A stretch of DNA of 64,000 bases from Panagrolaimus kolymaensis (taxonomy: Eukaryota; Nematoda; Chromadorea; Rhabditida; Panagrolaimidae): NCBI GenBank assembly GCA_028622995.1, contig JAJQJQ010000025.1:2418001-2482000 (forward strand). The letters run 5' to 3'. The notes under the pieces are model-generated. The model was not told the DNA's origin. It was given only the letters and a program-made list of their open reading frames with translations, and ran no database searches. The translations under genes were made by a program, and so were the position numbers. Positions 25,527 through 35,266 of the stretch are shown in pieces; positions within the stretch are counted from its first letter, which is position 1, and every line of letters starts with the position of its first letter.

Positions 25527-26329
25527 GATTCTAAAAAATAAAAAAAGTTTTATTTATGTAAAGCAATATATTTATAAACAAGACAAAAAAAAAACTGAAT
25601 TTATTAAAAAAATTTGCCGCTTTTATTAGTAAAATTCGAGCGCGCCATAAAAATAACCAAAAACAAGACAAATAAGAGAGCCAAAGATTTTAGTAAAATG
25701 CCAAAAATTGCAAAATAGCGGAATAAGATGATAATCCATGGAGAATAAAAAAACCGATATTATTCTGCACTAAAAAATGGCCACACATAAAGCTTTTTGC
25801 CATCCGCAGATAAGAGAATGTCAAAAACTATCCCTCTTAAAAATATCCCAAGGGAGTAATTTTTGTTTTTAAAGGCGCCATTGAATAGTTGTTTGACTAT
25901 AGAAACAATAAAAATCCATAAAAAACAAATTTTTTAGATACCCATCTCTCTGCCATTTCACAAGAAAAAAACTGAAAATTCCCCCAGGGTCAAAAGAAAA
26001 ACGCAGCCAATAACAAATATAGTTAAAAAATATGAAAAACTAGAAGCGTAATTGATTGGAAATTGGTTCTTCTTTTATATCAGCCGGTACGTGACAAGCT
26101 TTTTTCCTATTTCAGGTCAGACAGACAGCAAGTGCATTTAAAAATTCGCTTTTAGCTTTTAATCATATTAAAATGAATCACTAACTGAATGTAATTGACA
26201 ATTTAATCATTATATAAGGTATAAGTAAATATAATTACTTCTAATTATTTTCAAACAATTTTATAATGAAGATTCGTCTTCTTCCCGAAGATGTAAAAAA
26301 AGTCAACGCGCTACATTTTGATGATGAAT
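25527..26329. other. Intergenic, about 800 bp
   Basis: AT-rich with no supported gene. It should hold the promoter of the minus-strand Asn/Ser-rich gene. A 40-codon plus-strand frame starts at about 26265 but has no supporting features. Confidence 0.5.
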
Positions 26330-26640
26330 ATGGCTTCATCTGTAATAGCACAATTTCGAATCATTTGCACTTCTTTAAAATCCAATAGTTTTTAAAAAAA
26401 GTAGCCATTCATTTTCTGATACAAATATTAAATGTGCTATTACAGCCAAATAATTTGCTTTCCGTAGTCGAAAGAAAAGCAAATTCTTTCATCTTCGATA
26501 CTTTTTACTTAAAATCACAAAAAAGGAAGAAAAAAATACAAACAAATATTCAAAAAGCTTTATTATTTTTTGTTAAACGTAAAAAAAGTCATTGAATGAA
26601 TTGGTATAGTTTTTACTTTTTTTCTTATCCTTTTTGTGAT
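26330..26640 (-). pseudogene. Gene relic, copy 2
   Basis: About 300 bp is alignable by eye with 24520-24815: the CTTTCCGTAGTCG block, GAAGAAAAAAATACAAA, and AAAAAAAGTCATT all recur in order. On the minus strand the conserved frame reads EDERICFSFDYGKQ and, upstream, KVKTIPIH, with stops soon after. Unlike copy 1, no complete upstream exon is visible because low-complexity T/A tracts follow. It is probably one half of an old local duplication spanning the Asn/Ser-rich gene. Confidence 0.5.
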
Positions 26641-27493
26641 GAATCACAATATCGATTTTAAAAAAAAATATTCTTTTACCCTTTATGCTTAATAAGTTTC
26701 TCTTTTTTATTTTTTCGCGCTTTTTCTTCTTTTTTGGGTCAAAGGATAAAAAATGCAATAAGAAAATTTCAAATGCCATTTTTCTTGTTTTTCCGTTTGG
26801 TTTATTTTATCTCTTCTTTTTTTTTGCGTTTTTGAATATTTTTTACTTTTTTTCGTTTTTTATATATACAAATTATTGATTTGAGATAAACAGAAAGCAG
26901 GGAAAAATAAATTAAACAAATTTTTTGAGAAAATGAAGCAGCTTTTTGCATCATTAGAGATAAAAGTAAATATTTGAAGGTAGTTAGAGCTGAATTTCTA
27001 ACTTTTTTAGTTCCTTCTTGTTTACGATTTTTTTTCATAAATAAAGAAAACCGCTTTTCCTAATTTGTCTTAATTTTAATTAATATTTTTTCATCTGTTT
27101 TAATGCGGGGGAAATAAATTTCAAGTTGTGTCCTTTTAAAATTGATAAAAATATTTACAATTTGCAGGCGGGAAAAGAATTATAGTAATTTTTTTTTGCA
27201 AATGAATAAGAGAGATATTTTTTTTAACATTTTTGCTTCCATTCTTTTTTTGTTGTTACTACATTTTTTTTCGAGCCAAAAGCGCTCTAAAAAACTTTAA
27301 ATTAAAAAAGTTTCTTGGTTTTGATTTTTTTTAAAGTTATTAGGTCATTTTACTTTTTTTGTTTTTTGAAAAAATTTATTTTTGTTAAAATTATTAAACA
27401 AAGAAATATTCAAAAAACATTTCGACAAATAACAACTTCATTGATGATAGGATTAATAGGATTAACTGCTGGAGGAGAGACATAAGAAAAAAT
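26641..27493. other. Low-complexity AT-rich intergenic stretch
   Basis: Long T and A tracts produce Lys-rich and Phe-rich open frames on both strands. These are composition artefacts. I see nothing else. Confidence 0.7.
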
Positions 27494-28680
27494 TTATTTT
27501 ATATCATAAATTCTTTTGATATCGTCCAATTCTTCGTGAAGCTTTTTCTTTAATTGAAAATCATTATCAATTAATTCGATCAATTCATTGACCATTTTTC
27601 GAGAAAGTGAAGGAATGGCATTAATCAAACATTCAGCATAATTCTTTGATTGAAATACGCTTGGCCGCAATTTGCTTTGGTTGATTGAAGCTAAGATGAA
27701 GCGAGAAAAGATTACAATCAAAATCTTTTCACATTCAATAATATAATTTTGTTTTCCCGACATATCAACTTTTCCACCATTAATTAAAGCATATTCTTGT
27801 TCACTGATTTTAATCCATGCAGATAAATTTTGGTCTATAAAATAATGCACGTGTTAAAAAAAGAAAAGTTTCGTAGTTACGAATTTTAAATTTTTCTGTT
27901 TGTTGACTTACAAATGATATGCTTCGTTTCATATTGTAAAATTTCCTTTTCCATCATATCGAAAGTTTGGAAGCCGAAAGTGAAAGTAAAAACAAAAGAA
28001 CTGTTAGCTGGAATAGAGTTTTTCAAAGCTTTTTTAAAAGCTTTACATTCTATGAGAATGTAAATTCCATCAGATTCATTATCAAAAAATTTCATTCCAT
28101 TTTCTTCAATTTCACCACCATTCTCGAGGCATTTGGTTGGTCGAAATTCTTTAAATTCATCGACCATGTTCGTTTCGATGGTAATTCGCTTGAATAATCG
28201 CTTTTTGCACATTTTAATAATTCCACGTTTCGTTCGAATTGTGGTGGTTAATAATGTTTCTAAATAATTTTCTACGATCACAATCATTTCTTTCTTATCA
28301 TCTTCGGAACTGTAAAATAAAATAAAATAATTTTCAGTAAAAACGATTTTTATATTGTAAACAAAAACAAAAGCTTACATTTCAAATATATTTCCAAGCA
28401 TCAAACAAACTTCCAAAAAAGTTGCACCTTGAAATTTACTTTGAATGAATGTGGAAATCATATCAGCGCCAGTTTTATCAAAAAAGATTGGCAATTCTTC
28501 AATTGCTTGGTTGCAACCAATTTTTCTTGCGATGAAACTTTGGATTACTTCATTCCCCAAAAATTTAACAAAGCTTCGATCATCTCGATATGATTGGTAT
28601 GGAACAAATCCATGCACCATTGTTCGTGAAAGTTGGGGATTATAATAAAATGGAAACAAAAGCATTTTCGAATCATCCAT
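27494..28680 (-). CDS. Hypothetical protein, 346 aa, three exons
   Basis: Exons 28379-28680, 27912-28309 and 27494-27834 join with matching phases (2 and 1) across short introns with GTAAGC/TTTACAG and GTAAGTC/TTTATAG boundaries. The protein starts MDDSKMLLFPFYYNPQ, has no signal peptide or membrane segment, and is mixed alpha/beta in character. Segments include a hydrophobic helix near FLEVCLMLGNIFE (about residue 90-100) and KQNYIIECEKILIVIFSRFI near residue 258-277. The C-terminus is charged and probably coiled (LIELIDNDFQLKKKLHEELD). I do not recognise a family. It is intracellular by default. The neighbours on the same strand are also small lineage-specific genes. Confidence 0.8.
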
Positions 28681-28948
28681 TTTTAAAGTTATATTTCACG
28701 GATGACAAAATTGATCTAAAAATTAAATTATATTCAAAGCAAATGGATAAAATAAATAAAAAAGATAGATATTAGAGAATGGTATTTTTCAACCATAAAA
28801 AAAAAACAAAGGCTTAAAAATAATTTGAGTAGCATATTTATTTATTACAATGTCGATAACACTTGAAAAAGAGGGCTAATATGTGTGTGTTAAAATACAT
28901 AAAAAAATCAAAGACAAATTAAAATGAAAAAATTAAATCATTCTTTCA

Positions 28949-29155
28949 TTATAAAAAATATAATTTTTCTAACCATTTTCCATGTTCCATTTTCAAATGG
29001 TTTTTAACGATGGTTTTTTTAATGGCGCGTTTATTTCCATCCATTGCTTTGGTAGTTGCGCCAGTTAATGGTGAAGAAGAGTTTCCACGTTCAGCGCAAA
29101 TATTTGTTGAGCCATCTTTAATTTTATTGTTTTTTTCCACCCCTGTTTCATGCAT
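28949..29155 (-). CDS. Small basic hypothetical protein, 68 aa (or last exon)
   Basis: A single open frame starts at an ATG (MHETGVEKNNK) and ends at TAA. It is hydrophilic, rich in Lys, Asn and Ser/Thr, with a C-terminal basic helix (KRAIKKTIVKNHLKMEHGKW). Codon use resembles neighbouring genes rather than the AT-tract frames. It may be a stand-alone small gene or the 3' exon of a gene whose 5' part lies in 29160-29545. No function is suggested. Confidence 0.4.
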   Translation of the reverse strand: MHETGVEKNNKIKDGSTNICAERGNSSSPLTGATTKAMDGNKRAIKKTIVKNHLKMEHGKWLEKLYFL

Positions 29156-29545
29156 TTGTTAAAAAAACGCAAATTTTTGTCTGGCATCCCTTTTTCACAC
29201 GTTGACATTTTTTTGCTAACAAAATTTCAGATCGGTAGTACGGTGAAATTCCTGATAAAATCCAGGTGAGCTTCAATGAAAGCTTGAGAAACAAAAATTT
29301 TTTGGTAGAAAAATGTGATAAATCACTGACTCTAGCGAGGAATATAACCGTACCACTTTTCAGGAATTTTGAACAAAGCAAAGTCATGTGTTTATGACAA
29401 ATTCGTTAGACAAAAAAATAAGCGACAGTAAGTTTCAGGCTAAAAACTTCATAACATCCCCAGAAAAAAATAACGCATTTCCTTGAAGGGATGCCAAACA
29501 AAAATTTCTAAATGAAACAGAGGTGGATCCTGGCTGTATATTTTT
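29156..29545. other. Intergenic segment with a dispersed-repeat-like stretch
   Basis: No supported gene. Around 29310-29350 the minus strand contains a stretch (CGCTAGAGTCAGTGA) resembling 52478-52492 (GCGAGAGTAAGTGAC), with similar flanking ATTTTC and AAAAA context in both. This may be a low-copy dispersed repeat. Confidence 0.35.
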
Positions 29546-30298
29546 TTATTCTTTACCAAATTTTTCTGAATTGCCTTGTTGTTGGCACTTTCCTAATGGA
29601 GATTCACATTTTGGTTGTTGAAACATGTTTCGTAATGGCGGTGGTGAAAGACTTAAGAGTGATGCTGGAAGCATAAATCGTGGTGGAAGCGCAGGTTCAC
29701 AAGCAAAGTTGGGTTGACAATTATCTTGTAAAATATTATCTTCCGTGTAAAAAGGTTGATAGTCGTCAATGGAATCATGACAAAGTGGTTCTTCAACAGG
29801 CGAGAGAGCATCCATATCATTTTCGTAAGGCTTTAAAAATTATTATAATTATTTCATAAATGGGTTGCTTAATATTTAAAAGCTTCTTACCTTATAAGCT
29901 TTTTCACATGATTCCATTGTCCAAAATGATAAATCATCAATTTGACTTTCAATGCTTTCTTCAGCTGGCATGTTTTTAAGCGAAGGATAAATTGGAGGAA
30001 TGGTTGGTGAAGCAGCGTCTAAATGTTCAAAGTTAATTTATATTTATAATAATTTCTGCAGAAATAAATAACTTACGGTTGGATAAATTCTTGGATGATT
30101 TTTTGTTTCCATTATATAAAAGTGGATGCTTTTTATTTTCACGGTAGGTAAAATCATTTAGTCTAAAGAAATTGTTTTTATAAATATTTATATATATTTT
30201 AATTAATTTTTATCAACTCACTCAGAATCTTCATCGCTGCTACTTTCCAACCACCAATATTCGGCCTTTTGTTTACGCAATTTTTTATATTCTTCCAT
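29546..30298 (-). CDS. Acidic, proline-containing hypothetical protein, 191 aa
   Basis: Four exons (30222-30298, 30077-30162, 29891-30018, 29546-29830) join with consistent phases and good GTGAGT, GTAAGT and GTAAG donors. The product starts MEEYKKLRKQKAEYWWLESS, a basic/aromatic N-terminus followed by an acidic patch (SSSDEDSE). The middle and end are disordered, with clusters of Pro, Asp and Glu (ALPPRFMLPASLLSLSPPPL) and several Cys. No signal peptide or membrane segment is present. The composition resembles a regulatory or scaffold protein, but I recognise no domain. An acceptor-like TTTTAG lies just upstream of the chosen ATG, so either a further 5' exon or a trans-splice site is possible. 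Confidence 0.75.
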
Positions 30299-30539
30299 TT
30301 TTTCCTCCTAAAATTTACATAAATATTTTTTAAATAAATTAAAAAACATTTAACATAAAGATATGAAACGAGTATTAAATAACTCATATTCCAAAAAATC
30401 AGAAATAAGTAATTCCAAACGAAAAAAGTTTATTTATTTCCACAAATATTAATCAAAAAAAAACAAAAGCAATAAAATTTCACTCATTTTTGAGAGAGAA
30501 AAATTTTTTAAAATAAAGTTTCCAAAAAGATATTGCATT

Positions 30540-30833
30540 TTATGCAAATTCAGCGACCGAAGCAGCAAAATGAGGTGCTTTGGTGGAAGCATTGACAACA
30601 CGAGGCTTATCTTTGGGAATAATGAAACCTTTGGGCCTGCAGCAAACGCAACAAACTACGCAGGATACAATACTGCCAAAAACAATAAAAATAATCCATC
30701 CCAATAATAATTGGCCTCGAGAAAATTGAGAGAACCATTCTAAAAATTTGAAATATATTTTAATAAGAGACATTTTGTTTTAAGAAGATTTGACTTTACC
30801 GTAAATCACGTTGAATAAATTATTTGGATTCAT
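30540..30833 (-). CDS. Small single-pass membrane protein with Cys cluster, 77 aa
   Basis: Exon 1 (30800-30833) encodes MNPNNLFNVIY, and exon 2 (30540-30739) continues EWFSQFSRGQLLLGW. The 60-nt intron runs GTAAAG...TTTTTAG. One membrane helix (LLLGWIIFIVFGSIVSCVV, about residues 21-39) is followed by CCVCCRPK, a typical S-palmitoylation cluster, and a short Lys/Pro tail, as in small stress or signalling membrane microproteins. A shorter frame starting at an ATG inside the intron (30773) is less likely, because it would lose the in-phase splice. The sequence before the chosen ATG (TTCCTCCAG) resembles a trans-splice or 3' splice acceptor. Confidence 0.7.
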
Positions 30834-32619
30834 CTGGAGGAACGTTGAATAATTAAAAGACTGCAAGAAAATAAAAAATTCACCAAATTTTTTAATTTAT
30901 GAAAATGATAAAGGTAGTGTAAAGTGTTTGAGCACAGTCAGTTTTATCTAAAAAGTTAAATTTTTTCGATCAATAAGAGTCTTTCAAATTTTCTTGTGAC
31001 ATTTGAAATTCTATTACGATATAAATTCCATTCGAGTTGGAAATTCTAGTGTCAATAGAAATTCTAGAAAATGTGCGAGGAACTGTAATTCCAACAAAAA
31101 AAAAAGTTTAAAAATGGCTCTCTTAAATAAATTAATTGAAAGAACTTGAATAAATGGGATAATTTAATTTTAAAAAATTTTCAGTTATTTTTTCCAAAAT
31201 TAAAAAAAATAGCAGAGATATGCGACGAGAACTCGATGTCGAATATCAAGCAATTTTTTTGAGGCAAAAGTTTCCAAACTCCAACTTTCAGTTAAAAAAG
31301 TTTAGTTTTGAGCAAGAATGCGCGACATATAATTTTTTATTTTTTGCGGCGCCGACATAGAAATTTTAAAGTCGACATTTCGACATTTTTTTATTATTTA
31401 AAAAGAGAGAGTATAAAATATTTTTTTATTAATTGTCCTTTTCCGTTTTAGCATCAAAGCTTTTCAGTTAAAGAAACGAAAAACCAAAAGTTAAATTTCT
31501 CAAAAAAAAAAAAGCTTCAAAAAATATGATTTTTGTCATTTTTTTCTTTTCTATTCAAATTTTTTTCTTATGTGGACCAAAAAAGGTTATCATCAGTATC
31601 GATGTCGAGCACCATTGGTCTCGAATGACGTTTTTTTTCGAGAGCAAATAATGATTTTTCACCAATTTTTATTGAAAATAAACTGGGGCATAAAGGAAAC
31701 GTAGTTTGTGATGAACAAAACACTTTTTAATTTTTTAATTTAAATTTGCCCGAGGCTTTTGATACATAAAAACTTTAAAAAAAATTAGGTCTTGAATCTC
31801 GGTATGGATCGAAAAATTTTTGGTTTTGAGCAGTATAAATTTTGGAGGTAGAAAAAAATTTAGAAAGCATGTTTCGAGTGACGGTCTTGTTTTTCGTGGT
31901 TAAGAGAGTCGCGATGGTATTCAAAAAATAGGCAACAGGCGAAGATTTTTTAATTTTAAATGAACCACATAAAATAGAATTGCTTACCTCGATAAAGCCA
32001 ACCAACCATTCAACATCGACGAAAAAGCCTATAAATGGCAAAAAAATAAGATGCAAGAAAGAAATATGTAAGGTTATGGTGATCTTTCTTATTTATTTTT
32101 TTTCATATCCTTTTTCAAAGTTTCTTTGTCTATTTTTCGCGCGAAGCAGATGCTAAAAATGGTGAGAAAACAACCTTTGAAATAAGCAAGAAAAACAATT
32201 TTTAACAACGGACAAAAATAGCTCATTTTGAAACATGGCAGAGAAAACGAATTTTGTCGGCGAAAAAAATTAATCATCCGCTGGCAAAACCAGTCACTTG
32301 ATCAAAAACAAAATCCGCTTTTTTTTTCACGGCTTCAAAGATCCTTTTTCGTCCTTTTTTTCTTACCATAGTTTTTTTCAAAAATTATGGCTCTTCGCTT
32401 CTTTTTTTTAAACTAAAAAATCAGTCTATCATTTTTACGGCGCTTTTTGCTTTTCATTTCTTTCTTTTTCTTCTCCTCTTACTTTAGTAATTTTTATAAA
32501 TATATTTTTTTCTCTCTCGAATTTGTTAATCTAAAATTGTGATTTTATACGCGATACAACACTGTAATATGTGTGTAATCCCGCATTTTAAAGAGAATAA
32601 TTTTTTTTCAGCTTCACCT
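30834..32619. other. Gene-poor stretch with one isolated exon-like segment
   Basis: About 1.8 kb without a supported gene. On the minus strand, 31988-32028 is bounded by a perfect acceptor (CATTTATAG) and donor (GTAAGCA) and stays open, so it could be a small exon of an unseen gene. The surrounding frames (31775-32056, 32089-32277) are otherwise not convincing. Confidence 0.4.
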
Positions 32620-32697
32620 CTCTTTTCCGTTACTCATCCTAAATAATCTCAACCATTCATTCTTCTGCCACTTCCCTAAAATACGTGTGAAAAAAGT
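32620..32697 (+). other. Possible non-coding 5' leader exon of the 33.4 kb gene
   Basis: The sequence TTTTTTTTCAG precedes 32620. The following 78 nt are unusually C-rich for this region (CTTCACCTCTCTTTTCCG) and end at AAAAAAG before GTAAGTTTTTTT. The next acceptor, TTTTTCAG at about 33402, leads to the ATG at 33428. This fits a 5' untranslated exon and a 700-nt leader intron. It is inferred from splice signals only. Confidence 0.4.
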
Positions 32698-33427
32698 AAG
32701 TTTTTTTTTATTAAAATGATTTTGAGCAATAGCATACAAAGTTCATCAAGACCGAGACTCAGAGTTTTGAAGTCTCTCAATTGACAGGGTTTTTAGAGAC
32801 TAAACTTTTTTAATTCATTTTTTTGAAAATTTCTCTTATTTCACTGATGCGAAATAGAGCCAAAGGTAAGAAAAAAATAAAAGATTTTGTAAATTATTTT
32901 TTGTCCAAATTTTTCTTTCTATAAAAAACACTTTGGCCCAAAACTAGTGTCTCCATCAGAAAAAAAGGTCTCATAGACCCCTGAATATCTAGGTTAAAAA
33001 TTAAGCTAAGAACCTATTTTCGAAGTTTTGAAAGAATATGTCCAATAGAAATTCTATTTGGATGGAAATTCCAGCGTGAATAGAAAATCTAGTCAAAATT
33101 AAAATTTTAAGATTCACTTACAAATTAGCCAAAAGCATAAAATCCAAAAATTTCCAAACCAAGCCAAGCCTACGAAAGTTGCTTTCAAAAATTTGTAAAT
33201 CTATTTGTTTTTTTGTTGTATTTTTGTCAAAAATTATTTCTTAACTTTAGGCTTATCGAATTTTATTTTCCTGTTTTTAAAAAAGAAGTTTTTTTTATGT
33301 TTTAACAAAGCCTCGATGAATTTATGAGTTTATTAAACTTTTAAAATACTTTTTATCATAGAATTTTACGGAGTATTTTAACGAGGCCATTTATGTTTTT
33401 CAGCTAATTTCATATTCCACTTGAAAT

Positions 33428-34173
33428 ATGAATGATTGCGGGAATATTGTTGAACTTATTGAGCTTCTGAATGAAGTATCCAAGGAATTGGAAGTTGAAG
33501 GATACGATGGACCTTTGGAAACCCCTACCAAAGAAGAATTGGAATCAGAAAAAGGACTCATCGAACTTCTTGCCGAAGTATCAAAGGAATTAGACGATGA
33601 AAGAAAATTGGAAAAAGAAGCAAGAAAAAAGTAAATTTTTCAATTAAAGATTGGTTTATTGATCTAATAAATTATTTTTATATAGGAAAAAAGTTCCATG
33701 TCCAACACCAAAATATGCTGCAAAGATTATGCCTGATGAACGAAAAATTAAGAATGATGAAAACAAAAAAGAAATGCAAATTCCCTCAGAAAAATCAAAA
33801 AAAGCTCTTCTTGAAATGACTATCCTTGAAAAAAGAGAAGCTGCTATTGATAAAAGTTAGTTAAAAATCTCTGTTTTTTCTTTCTTAAACAAAAAGTTTA
33901 TTTTTAAAAAGTGGTGATGAAAATAATTTTAATGTTAGCTAAAGAAATGCAAATAAAATCAGACATATTTTAGAAAGAATCTACGATGATAGCGAACCAC
34001 CACATTTAGTTAAATTTTGCCGAAATCGCAAAGCTGTAAAGAGAGCAGCCATGAAAGATCGAAAAGTATGTGCCGCAATGTATCAGCCAATGCCAGAATC
34101 AATGAAAGAACTTCGAGCATCAAATCGAATGGAAGAACTTCGACCACGAGATCGAATGGAAAAAATTGATTAA
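33428..34173 (+). CDS. Lys/Glu-rich coiled-coil protein, 190 aa
   Basis: Three exons (33428-33630, 33686-33855, 33974-34173) join in phases 2 and 1. The N-terminus has a duplicated unit: IELLNEVSKELEVEG at residues 11-25 and IELLAEVSKELDDER again about 35 residues later, an internal repeat that probably forms an amphipathic helix. The rest is very charged (Lys, Glu, Arg, Met) with no signal or membrane segment; the end is rich in RMEELRPRDRMEKID. Exon 2 reads into an in-frame TAG just past its donor (AAAA|GTTAGT), so intron retention would truncate the protein. A further acceptor at about 33940 would introduce a stop. No family is recognised. Confidence 0.7.
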
Positions 34174-35266
34174 AATAAAAATAAAACAAAATTATGCTAC
34201 TTTCTTGCATTTATTTTTGCCATGAATATTTTATTTTTACTTTTCCTGAATATATTATTTTACCTTTGCTATGAATTTAATAATCTTGCTTCATAAAATC
34301 TTCTGTTTTTGCTAATAAATAAATTTAAACATTATTTTTTTTTATTTGGTTTAAAAATAAAAGATAAATACAAGTCGTTCGATAAATAAAACAAAAGTTT
34401 TATTAACTGCAAACGAAAAAAACTTTCACAATTTTTACTAAATTAATGATTGAAATATATTAAAAAAAGAATAAAAAAACAAACAAAAAAAATGAGAAGC
34501 ATTTCGTTTGATTCTCTGTGTTGGTTTCATCAAGATCTTTTAAGGATGTCTTAGAAAAATTTTTGTGGGCGCTGCTATTGTTCATTTAACTTTAATTTTG
34601 GAATTTTGAAAGTGACATAAAAGTATAAACATTTGGTAGAAACCAAGCTACATACAAAAAAAAATGGAAATGAAAAAAAGTTGTTTAAACTCGATTTAGT
34701 GTTTTCATAGTTTTTGGGATTATGGTAATGAATGGCTCCAAAGGACAAATACTCAATCAGGTGGAAATCATGACAATAGAAACTTTCAACAAAAAATAAT
34801 GAAAAAGCATGTCATTTTTTTCATTCGAAATTATGGGCAAAAAACAAAAGCATAATTTCATGTCGCTATTACATTTTTCTCTCGAAGCTTATGTTAATTT
34901 GAGACTTAAAGGAAGAAATAAAAATAACATGCTTTTTATTTTTATGTAAGTATGAACGCAATAAAAAAAATGTTTAATTCGTTGATCTGAAAATACATAA
35001 TATCGAGTTTTAACATCAAAATAAATAAGATTTTCGTATTATAGTTAAAACTACATACAACTGATTAGAATAAAATTTACATATAATTAAAAGACTCCAT
35101 AACTTCCTGAAAAAAAATCCATATAAAAGGACCATGGAAAAAATGGAAAAGGTATCAAAAGCGGTTGACTTTAAACTGCAACAAGTGGTTGAATTTGTTT
35201 CAACTGCCTCACACAACTCCTCAAAAGCTTTCTTAACTGACTGCTTATTGACTCTCACTGGAAATC
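34174..35266. other. Intergenic, about 1.1 kb
   Basis: AT-rich with no supported gene. It should include the promoter of the astacin. A plus-strand frame (35134-35331) overlaps the astacin signal peptide in another frame and is not supported. Confidence 0.5.

Noticed and set aside
26573..27038. Lys-rich and Phe-rich frames on both strands
   Set aside because: Homopolymer-tract artefacts of AT-rich DNA.
31775..32277. Two minus-strand frames of 93 and 62 codons
   Set aside because: No domain. Only a 41-nt piece between good splice sites looks exon-like, and no partner exons were found.
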